Origin: WHUA01 sp963711215 | GTDB lineage: Bacteria; Pseudomonadota; Alphaproteobacteria; UBA8366 | Reading direction: 5' to 3' | NCBI GenBank assembly: GCA_963711215.1 | Contig: CAVQDH010000013.1 | Coordinates: 496,001-560,000 of the forward strand | DNA: 64,000 nucleotides | Shown: one piece after another, positions 57,353 to 64,000 of the stretch | Position numbering within the stretch: position 1 is the first letter of the stretch | Layout of the letters: each line of letters starts with the position of its first letter | Made by a program: the position numbers and the translations under genes | Notes under the pieces: generated by a model | The model's database searches: none | What the model saw: the letters and a program-made list of their open reading frames with translations, nothing else | Told to the model about the DNA's origin: nothing

Positions 57353-59156
57353 ATGGCGCGGCCCTTCGTCCTGCTCGACGACAGCCTGTCGCCCGGCGGC
57401 CGCTGCCGCCTTTTCCGGGCGCCGGAGCGGATCATCCGCTGCGACGGCCCAGCGGATCTCGACGCGGCGCTTGCGGACATGGCGGCGGCGCTCGGGGCCG
57501 GCCTTCATCTCGCCGGTTTCTTCGCCTATGAGCTGGGCTACCTGTTCGAGCGGCGGCTCGCCGGCAGCCTGCCGGCGGGACGCGCGCAGCCGCTGCTGTG
57601 GCTCGGCGCTTTTCGCGGCGTCGAGGAATTTCCGGCGGACGCGGTGCCGGACCTGATCGGCGCGGGTGAGCGGAAGCGTGGCGCAGGACCTGCGGGTCAC
57701 GCAGGACCGCGCGGCCTACCTGGCGCAATTCGAGCGGGTGAAGGCCTACATCGCGGCGGGCGATGTCTACCAGGTCAACCTAACCTTCAAATACCGCTTT
57801 CATTGCGTCGGCGATCCTGTTGCGCTCTATGGCGATTTGCGCCGGCGGCAGCGGGTCGGGCACGGCGCGCTGATCGCCGCCGAGGATTTCACCGTGCTGT
57901 CCTTTTCGCCCGAGCTGTTCCTCCGCTGCCGCGACGGCGCGGCCGAGATGCGGCCGATGAAGGGGACGATGGCGCGCGGCCGCACGCCGTCGGAGGATGC
58001 GGCGCAGGCCGCCTTGCTCCGCACGGACGCGAAGTCGCAGGCGGAGAACCTGATGATCCTCGACCTGATGCGGAACGATCTGGGCCGCGTCGCGGAAACC
58101 GGCAGCGTCGCCGTCACCGACATGTTCACGGTCGAGACCTACCGCACCCTGCATCAGATGACTTCGGGCGTGCGCGCCCGGCTGCGGCCGGGGATCGGCA
58201 CCGAGGCGCTGCTCCGCCAGGTCTTCCCCTGCGGCTCGGTCACCGGCGCGCCCAAGATCCGGGCGATGGAGATCATCCGCGCGCTGGAAGACGCGCCCCG
58301 CGGCGTTTACACCGGCTCGATCGGCGTCCTCGCGCCGGACGGCGCGGTCGACCTCAACGTTGCGATCCGCACGCTTTTCATCGCCGGGGACGGGGCCGGC
58401 GAGATGGGTGTCGGCAGCGGCATCGTGCATGACTCGGACGGATCGGCGGAATATGAGGAATGCCTGCTCAAGGCGGCCTTCCTGACCGCCGCCGACGCGC
58501 CCTTCGCGCTGATCGAGACGATGCGGTGGGAACGCGGCGCGGACTATTGGCTGCTCGACGCGCATCTCGCCCGGCTCGCGGCGTCGGCGGGTTATTTCGG
58601 CTATCCCTGTGACGAAGCCGCGCTACGGGCGGCGCTGGCGGAAAGGGCGGCGGCCTTCGAGGCGCCGCTGCAGCGCGTCCGGCTCACCCTCGACGAGGAC
58701 GGCCGCTTCGAGGTCACGGCGGCGGCCATCGGGCCCACGGCGGCGGATGCGGTCCTGCGCTGCGTCATCGCGCCCGAGCGGACATCGAGCGCGGACCGCT
58801 TCCTCTATCATAAGACCACGCGGCGGCGCTTCTACGACGGGATGCGCGAACGCATGGCGGCCGAGACCGGCTGCGACGAAGTGCTGTTCCTGAACGAGCG
58901 CAGCGAGCTGACCGAGGGCAGCTTCACCAATCTTTTCGTCGAGCGGGACGGGCGGCTGCTGACGCCGCCGGTTGCCTGCGGGCTGCTCGACGGCACGCTG
59001 CGCCGGGCATTGCTCGCCGATCCGGCGCGCCGGATCGAGGAAAGGATTCTCTATCCGGAGGACCTCGCCGCGGCCGACGGGGTCTACCTCGGGAACTCGG
59101 TCCGCGGCTTGCTGCCTGCGGAAGTGGTATTGGGCGCAAAGTCCTACCGCCCCTAA
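57353..59156 (+). CDS. pabBC: Aminodeoxychorismate synthase component I fused to aminodeoxychorismate lyase (one frameshift)
   Basis: About 600 residues. PabB part (about 1-365) turns chorismate into aminodeoxychorismate: FFAYELGYLFERRL, FERVKAYIAAGDVYQVNLTF, RPMKGTMARGR, LMILDLMRNDLGRVA and FPCGSVTGAPKIRAMEIIR. PabC part (about 370-600) is a PLP fold-type IV lyase giving 4-aminobenzoate and pyruvate: catalytic Lys in FLYHKTTRRRFYDG, CDEVLFLNERSELTEGSFTN and GLLDGTLRRALL. A surplus base near 57665 joins DLIGAG and VSGSVAQDLRVTQDR. Fusions of this kind are known in many proteobacteria; the glutaminase PabA is not nearby. Confidence 0.93.
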
Positions 59157-59587
59157 TTCGTTTTGAGGCCGGATTAAAGATAGGAATTTTAACAACTTAG
59201 ACCTCGGGCGGCCGTCGGCCGTTAACATTTCGTCAATCTCTCCGCCATAGCCTTCAGCAACCTGGAGCCCACGATCCTGTGGCGGCCGTCCGGTGGCCGG
59301 GGCAGTCCGCCCCATCTGGCCCGCCGGAACATGACGGACGCCGCATGATCGTGACGAACCGAGCGATCCGGAAGGTTTGCGATGTGTTGGAAGCACGATC
59401 GAGACGGAAACGCGCGTGACGTGCGCCTGTGGACAGGGAGAGGCGAGGCTTTCGGCTATACGGCCGAGACCAGGAGAAAACTGCATCCAAGAGCAACATT
59501 GGTCGTCGACATCGCTTCGCGGACAAGGGATCGCACCGATACCCGACATCCCCCGGCGATCCGGCGACGGAAAAAACGGGGTGCTAC
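59157..59587. other. 431-base intergenic region before the GGDEF gene
   Basis: Begins with an AT-rich patch (59160-59240), likely the promoter, followed by GC-rich DNA with several weak hairpins. I looked for the conserved core of c-di-GMP riboswitches and did not see it. No repeat of families A-C. A long in-frame extension of the downstream gene crosses part of it (from 59429) but encodes a basic, low-quality sequence, so I did not use it. Confidence 0.4.
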
Positions 59588-60679
59588 ATGCGGGAATTTC
59601 ATTCGACGATGACCATCGCTGCGGCGATGGGGGCCGGAGAGACGGGCGCGGCGTTGACCGTGGCCGCCGAGCCGGCCGCTTTTGACGGGTCGGCGGTGGA
59701 AATCGGCCTTGCCGCGCCGTTGCCGATCCTGGCCAAGGTTGCGGCGATCATCTGCGTCGCCGGGTTCGCCGTGATGCTCGGCGCGCCCGCCATGGCGCCG
59801 GCTTCCGTAGCCGGGCCGGAGGCGATCCTCGCCGCCATTCTCCCAGCTCTTCTTCTCGCGCTGATTTCTGCGCCGCTGGTTCTGCTCTGGGTCGTCCGGC
59901 CAAATGTCGCGGCGTTCCGGGCGACGGTCGAGCGGCTTACCGGCCTCAACCGGATGCTGCTGCTCGAGGTCGGCGAGCGCATCGCGACGGAAGAAAAGCT
60001 CCGCGCGCATGAGCAGGAGCTCGAGCTGCAGATCCAGGAGATCGACTATGTGAAGCAGCTTGTCGAGGCGCAGGCGGCGGATGCCGTCGGGTTGGCGGAA
60101 GATCTCGCCATGCAGCGGCAGGCGATGGAGGAGAGCGAGCGGCGCAACGAATATCTCGCCAATCATGACGTGCTGACCGGTCTTCCGAACCGCCGCCACT
60201 TCGAGCAGCGGCTCAAGCAGTCGACCGAAAACGCACAGACAAAGAACGACGCGGTCACGCTGATCTTCGTCGATCTCGACAATTTCAAGACCGTGAACGA
60301 CACCCTGGGGCATCCGCGCGGGGACGAGATCCTGGTGCAGGTCGCCGACCAGCTTCGCACTTCGGTCCGGGACTGCGATTTCGTAGCCCGGCTCGGCGGC
60401 GATGAATTCGCCGTCGTGCTCAACCATCCCGTCCAGCCCGGCAACGCCAAGCTTCTGGAATTCGCCGAGCGCATCCGGACGGCGTTGGCGATCTCGGTCG
60501 AGGGTCCGCACGGCGTGATCCCGGTGAGCGCGGCGCTCGGCATCGCGTCCTTTCCCGCCGAGGCGCCGGACGAGCAGTTGCTGCTTAAATGCGCCGACAG
60601 GGCGATGTATGCCGCCAAGGCGCAGGGCAGCAACTGCGTCGTGTTCCACCGGGAACTCGAGCCCGCTGCCGCGAAATAG
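59588..60679 (+). CDS. Membrane-bound diguanylate cyclase (GGDEF)
   Basis: 363 residues. Two hydrophobic helices (about 48-68 and 78-100), a long coiled coil (about 115-185; EEKLRAHEQELELQIQEIDYVKQLVEAQ), and a GGDEF domain: LANHDVLTGLPNRRHFE, IFVDLDNFKTVNDTLGHPRGDEIL, LGGDEFAVVL. The active-site GGDEF is intact, and the inhibitory I-site RDCD lies five residues before it, so it should make c-di-GMP and be feedback-inhibited. No EAL domain. No classical sensor domain between the helices, so the signal may act through the membrane or coiled coil. ATG at 59588 has only a weak ribosome site. Confidence 0.9.
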   Translation: MREFHSTMTIAAAMGAGETGAALTVAAEPAAFDGSAVEIGLAAPLPILAKVAAIICVAGFAVMLGAPAMAPASVAGPEAILAAILPALLLALISAPLVLLWVVRPNVAAFRATVERLTGLNRMLLLEVGERIATEEKLRAHEQELELQIQEIDYVKQLVEAQAADAVGLAEDLAMQRQAMEESERRNEYLANHDVLTGLPNRRHFEQRLKQSTENAQTKNDAVTLIFVDLDNFKTVNDTLGHPRGDEILVQVADQLRTSVRDCDFVARLGGDEFAVVLNHPVQPGNAKLLEFAERIRTALAISVEGPHGVIPVSAALGIASFPAEAPDEQLLLKCADRAMYAAKAQGSNCVVFHRELEPAAAK

Positions 60680-60826
60680 CGGCAGCGCCGCCCGAGCCGG
60701 CCGTTTCACGCAAGCACCGGTTCCATCCGGATTGACGCCGCGCCGACGGATGCGGGGGTTCCCGCCATGGATGCGGCGCCTGCGATCCGGATGGCCGCCA
60801 CGACCCGAGCCATTGGAGACCGCGCG

Positions 60827-61150
60827 ATGACCATCGTACGCATTTGGCATGGCTGGACCACGCCGGAGAATGCCGACGCCTATCAAGAGCTGTTGCGTAA
60901 CCAGATCTTTCCGGCGATCGAAGCGAAGAAAATTCCGGGCTATCGCAGCATCGCGCTGCTGCGCCTGGACCGCGGCGAGGAAGTGGAGTTCATCACCTTG
61001 ATGACCTTCGACGCGCTCGAGGACGTGGCCGGATTTCAGGGAACGGACTACCGGTTCGCCTATGTCCCCGATGCCGCGCGGAGAATCCTCAAGCGATGGG
61101 ACGCGGTGTCGGACCACTACGAGATCGTCGAGAAGCGCGCCTACCGCTGA
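60827..61150 (+). CDS. Antibiotic-biosynthesis-monooxygenase-like small protein
   Basis: 107 residues of a dimeric alpha/beta barrel fold: MTIVRIWHGWTTPENADAYQELL, FPAIEAKKIPGYRSIALLRLDRG, EEVEFITLMTFDALEDVAGFQG and YRFAYVPDAARRILKRWD. Such proteins are often found as stand-alone genes with unproven roles. The ATG at 60827 fits the fold start; an in-frame ATG 20 codons earlier would add a region without structure. It is followed by a MmgE/PrpD gene in the same direction, 90 bases on. Confidence 0.75.
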   Translation: MTIVRIWHGWTTPENADAYQELLRNQIFPAIEAKKIPGYRSIALLRLDRGEEVEFITLMTFDALEDVAGFQGTDYRFAYVPDAARRILKRWDAVSDHYEIVEKRAYR

Positions 61151-61239
61151 CCGGGTTTGAGCCGTACCGCGTCTGTGTCTATCATCCCTGTGTTGCGCGC
61201 CGCGGCGCCGGCAAGATCCGCACATCAGGGAGGATGCAC

Positions 61240-62616
61240 ATGTCCGAAAAAACAACGGAAACGCTGGCCGGCTTCGCGTCATCGCTGACGCTCGAGGCGA
61301 TCCCCGCGCCGGCCCGGAAGGCCACCAAGGCGCTGCTGCTGGATGCGCTGGCCTGCGCGCTCGCCGGGCATCAGGGCGAGGAGACGGTCGAGATGGAGGC
61401 GCTGGCTTCGGCGCTGGCGCAGTCGAAGGAGTCCAGCATCATCGGCGGCGGGCACCTGTCGCTCGCCGGCGCGACCTTGCTCAACGGCTACCTGATCACC
61501 GCGGTGACGATGTGCGACACGCACCGCGCGACCCTCAGCCATATCACCCCGGAAGTGGTCCCGCCGACGCTGGCCATCGCCGAGCGCGACGACGTGTCGG
61601 GCGCCGACCTGCTGACCGCGCTTGCCGCCGGCTGCGAGATCACCACGCGGATCGGGCTCGGCCTCGACTATCCGGTGTTCCGCAAGCGCGGCTGGCACGG
61701 GCCGGGCGTCGTCGGCCCGTTCGGCGCGGCGGCGGCGGTCGGGCGGCTGCGCGGCTTCGACAACGACACGATGGCGCGCGCCTTCGGCCTGGCGGGCAGC
61801 CAGTCGGCCGGCACCTTCGCGGCCTGGGGCACGCCGACCGTCAAATTCCATCAGTGCCGGGGCGCGCTCTCGGGCCTGATGGCCGCGCTGCTGGCCGAGC
61901 AGAACTTCGTCGCGACCAGGCAGTTCCTGACCGCGCCGGACGGCGGCCTCTACAACACCTACTCCAACGGCGGCAAGCCGGAGCTCGCGACCGGCGATCT
62001 CGGCAAGCGCTGGGAGCTCGAGCGGATCGCGCTTCGGCTCTGGCCGTCGGCGTCGATGGTGCAGGGCCTGATCACCGCGATGTTCGACGTGGTGCAAAAG
62101 AACGACATCCCGACCAAGGACGTCGCCAAGGTGCGCATCGTGATGCCGAAGACGCCGTTCGAGATGCACGGCATCTTCGCCAAATACAAGGCCAAGTTCG
62201 AGGCGCTGCTGTCGGCGCATTACATCGCCGCCGTGATCCTGCACGACCGCGCGCTCAACCTGGCGCAGTTCGAGCCGGCGCGTTACGACGATCCGGTGCT
62301 GCGCCGCTTCGCCGCCGAGCGCGTCGAGGTGGTGGCCGATCCGTCGCTCGCCGAGGCGCAGGCGATCGCCGAGCTGATCACCACCGACGGCCGGACGGTG
62401 TCGGCGAAATGCGAGCATCCGCTGGGCGCACCGGAGAACCCGGTGTCGTATGAGGATATCGAGAACAAGTTCCGCACCTATGCCCCGTCGCGGCTGTCGC
62501 CGGCGCAGGTCGAGGCGACGCTCGACGCGGTCGCGCATCTGGAAGATCTCAAATCCGCGCGCACGCTGATCGACGGGCTCAGGCCGGGCAAGGGACGGAC
62601 GGCGCAGGTGGCCTGA
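61240..62616 (+). CDS. MmgE/PrpD family protein
   Basis: 458 residues. Landmarks of the family: ALLLDALACALAGHQGEE, ATLLNGYLITAVTMCDTHRATLSHITPEVVPPTLAIAE, GCEITTRIGLGL, GWHGPGVVGPFGAAAAVGRL, GLAGSQSAGTFAAWGTPTVKFHQCRGALSG. The family includes 2-methylcitrate dehydratase (PrpD), cis-aconitate decarboxylase and hydrolyases of unknown substrate; the absence of prpBC genes nearby argues against the methylcitrate cycle. Start was set at 61240, since AGGGAGG ends six bases upstream; an ATG at 61234 would be too close to it. It has no neighbours of clear pathway. Confidence 0.9.
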   Translation: MSEKTTETLAGFASSLTLEAIPAPARKATKALLLDALACALAGHQGEETVEMEALASALAQSKESSIIGGGHLSLAGATLLNGYLITAVTMCDTHRATLSHITPEVVPPTLAIAERDDVSGADLLTALAAGCEITTRIGLGLDYPVFRKRGWHGPGVVGPFGAAAAVGRLRGFDNDTMARAFGLAGSQSAGTFAAWGTPTVKFHQCRGALSGLMAALLAEQNFVATRQFLTAPDGGLYNTYSNGGKPELATGDLGKRWELERIALRLWPSASMVQGLITAMFDVVQKNDIPTKDVAKVRIVMPKTPFEMHGIFAKYKAKFEALLSAHYIAAVILHDRALNLAQFEPARYDDPVLRRFAAERVEVVADPSLAEAQAIAELITTDGRTVSAKCEHPLGAPENPVSYEDIENKFRTYAPSRLSPAQVEATLDAVAHLEDLKSARTLIDGLRPGKGRTAQVA

Positions 62617-62634
62617 GCCTGCGGGCCGGCGGCG

Positions 62635-63108
62635 TCAGGTCTCCTTCTGCACCGCGAGCTTGCCGAGAAGCCAGAGCGATATGGCGGTGCCGATGCCCCA
62701 GGCGCCGTTCAGCAACGGGCCGCGCCATAGGGTCGCGAGGTGCCAGCCGCCGCCGATCGGCGCGCCGTGCAGCGGCGAGGAGACGAACCAGCTGACCAGG
62801 GTCGGCCCCAGCGCGCCGAACAGCAGCGCCGTGAGCCAGTATTTGGCGCCGCGCGGAAACCACGGCTCGACGAGCACGTAGGCGATGCCCCACACGCCGC
62901 CCCAGAAGGCGAGCGACCAGAACTTTGCTATGCCCAACGGCCAGGTCGGCTGCATCTGAAAGGGGCCGGCCTTCAGGTAGTCGAAGGCATGCAGGAACGC
63001 GACCATGCCCTGGTGGAAGACGAGCACAGCGATAAAGCCGGCGACGAAGCCGAGCACCAGCCGTCCGCCCGATGGCCTGCCGGAAGGGGGGAGAGAGGCG
63101 TCAGACAT
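62635..63108 (-). CDS. Four-helix membrane protein of unknown function
   Basis: 157 residues, hydrophobic segments near 18-38 (LVLGFVAGFIAVLVFHQGMVAF), 62-82, 90-112 and 132-150. Landmarks FQMQPTWPLGIAKFWSLAFWGGVWGIAYVLVEP and LWRGPLLNGAWGIGTAISLWLLG. I have seen this type as a conserved membrane protein in proteobacterial genomes but cannot name a function. ATG at 63108 gives the sensible start MSDASLPPSGRPSGG. It is convergent with the MmgE/PrpD gene. Confidence 0.75.
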   Translation of the reverse strand: MSDASLPPSGRPSGGRLVLGFVAGFIAVLVFHQGMVAFLHAFDYLKAGPFQMQPTWPLGIAKFWSLAFWGGVWGIAYVLVEPWFPRGAKYWLTALLFGALGPTLVSWFVSSPLHGAPIGGGWHLATLWRGPLLNGAWGIGTAISLWLLGKLAVQKET

Positions 63109-63256
63109 GGTCGAATACTCCCGATAATGCGTGCCGCACAGGCACGAACGTCCCACGGGACCGCTTCCTAGGGGTATTCACAGTTCCGTGATACAACTTA
63201 ACTGATTGAACAACCCCAATGCGTGAAAATGCGCGCGGCGTGACCGCAGCCGCATT

Positions 63257-63991
63257 TTATGCCGCTTGCATGCTTCGGGCGAGACGCTTGGCATAATCGT
63301 CCGCCAGCTCCTCGAGCCGCGCCGCGCCGTCGCCCGAATAGGACGCGCCATGCATGACCGCGAGCGTCGTCGGATCGAGCCGGGCGAGGTCGCGGATCGT
63401 CGGCGCGGTCGCGGGGGTCAGCGCGGAGGCCTTGAACATGTCCTCGGCGGCGATTGCCGGGCCGAGAATATCGCCGCCGGTGATCGCCGCGGCGTTGCCG
63501 GCATGGGTGAACAGATCGCCGCAGAACAGCGTACGCGTCGTCTCTTCGAACAGCAGCCCGGCCTCCCAGCCGTGCGGGACATGGGGCGTGTCGATGTAGC
63601 GCACGCGCCGGTCGCCGAGATCGATCGTCTCGCCGTCCGCCAGGGTGCGCGGCGGCCGGTCGGCAAGGTCGTTGAGCGATACCATGCAGGCGGTCATGCC
63701 GTGCGCCACGGTCGCCTGCGGACAGGCCGCGAGCCAGGCGTTCATCGCGCCGCATTCGTCCGCCTCGACATGGCCGAAGGAGATCCAGCGGATGCGCTCG
63801 AGCGGCAGCACGCTGGCGGCGGCGCGGGAGACGGACGGAAACATCGCGCGCGGCCCGCAGTGGAACAGCAGCGGCTCGTCCGCATCGACGAGAAACTGGT
63901 TGAAGGTGAAGCCGGCCGGCGGCGCAATATCGGGCACGAAGGTGGACAGCCGGTAAATGCGGTCGCCGATTTCCGCCACCGTCGTATTCAT
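63257..63991 (-). CDS. MBL-fold protein of the ODP (oxygen-binding di-iron) type
   Basis: 244 residues of the metallo-beta-lactamase fold, in the subgroup related to the di-iron domain of flavodiiron proteins. Metal ligands: H-x-E-x-D in SFGHVEADECGAM, His in DTPHVPHGWEAGL, Asp in TLFCGDLFTHAG and His in AVMHGASYSGDGA. No flavodoxin or rubredoxin domain is attached. It might bind O2 or reduce a peroxide or NO with a separate partner, but this is family inference. The upstream end lies nine bases from the right window edge, so its promoter is outside. The gap 63109-63256 holds no gene. Confidence 0.88.
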   Translation of the reverse strand: MNTTVAEIGDRIYRLSTFVPDIAPPAGFTFNQFLVDADEPLLFHCGPRAMFPSVSRAAASVLPLERIRWISFGHVEADECGAMNAWLAACPQATVAHGMTACMVSLNDLADRPPRTLADGETIDLGDRRVRYIDTPHVPHGWEAGLLFEETTRTLFCGDLFTHAGNAAAITGGDILGPAIAAEDMFKASALTPATAPTIRDLARLDPTTLAVMHGASYSGDGAARLEELADDYAKRLARSMQAA

Positions 63992-64000
63992 CGCCTCGAT

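Noticed and set aside
59157..59587. c-di-GMP riboswitch before the GGDEF gene
   Set aside because: The conserved core of the known classes was not found in this stretch.
61240..62616. 2-Methylcitrate dehydratase (prpD)
   Set aside because: Only the general MmgE/PrpD signatures are seen and no prpB or prpC lies nearby, so a specific call is not justified.

Overview
The window is high-GC DNA that reads as the chromosome of an alphaproteobacterium, probably Rhodospirillales-like. The evidence is gene content: PAS_5-type and MHYT sensor proteins, a HisKA_2 kinase, an orphan ParA coupled to a SPOR protein, an MlaC homologue, a VPLPA-CTERM protein and the NAGGN osmolyte operon. The genus cannot be named. 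I saw no rRNA, tRNA, CRISPR array, phage or conjugation genes.

Layout. 1-10 kb: an alpha-hydroxy-acid dehydrogenase cut by the window edge, a HupE/UreJ-like membrane pair, an NHL-repeat protein, a PAS_5 protein, two large hybrid-type membrane histidine kinases and a secreted dienelactone-hydrolase-like protein. 10-24 kb: an AroE-like dehydrogenase, a TPR (TTC38-like) protein, a PRISE-type reductase, a TauD dioxygenase, the NAD-salvage pair pncA-pncB, a formyltransferase homologue, a VOC protein, a lone MlaC and small membrane proteins. 24-32 kb: ParA plus SPOR protein, an orphan molybdopterin hydroxylase large subunit, a DUF1835 protein and an outer-membrane barrel with a Fur-like palindrome upstream. 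32-37 kb: the complete asnO-ngg-M42 peptidase operon for N-acetylglutaminylglutamine amide. 39-44 kb: phenylalanine/tyrosine degradation (hppD, phhA, hmgA, fahA), taking phenylalanine to fumarate plus acetoacetate apart from the transaminase and maleylacetoacetate isomerase, which are not seen. 44-49 kb: an APH-like kinase, a two-component pair, a relic of a second kinase gene, a GIY-YIG nuclease cassette bounded by inverted palindromes, and an acyl-CoA dehydrogenase. 49-64 kb: enolase-superfamily enzyme, sulfatase, two glycosyltransferases, a tricarballylate-dehydrogenase-like flavoprotein with a GntR regulator and matching palindromic sites, a PabB-PabC fusion, a GGDEF protein, an MmgE/PrpD protein and an ODP-type metallo-beta-lactamase-fold protein.

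Two features stand out. First, three families of intergenic palindromic repeats occur, mostly as inverted doublets: A (CGTCA-stem-GCTTG-stem-CCATGG), B (GGGGAGG...GGTGGGGGG) and C (TTCGACAAGCTCAGGATGAGG). One family A pair exactly brackets the GIY-YIG nuclease gene, suggesting a nuclease-palindrome mobile unit comparable in logic to REP/RAYT; this is the best candidate for an undescribed system here. Second, about 20 otherwise well-conserved genes are interrupted by single-base frame changes (nearly 30 in all). Because conserved motifs continue in the next frame, these look more like indel errors in the sequence than true gene decay. I annotate such genes across the shift and say where it lies.
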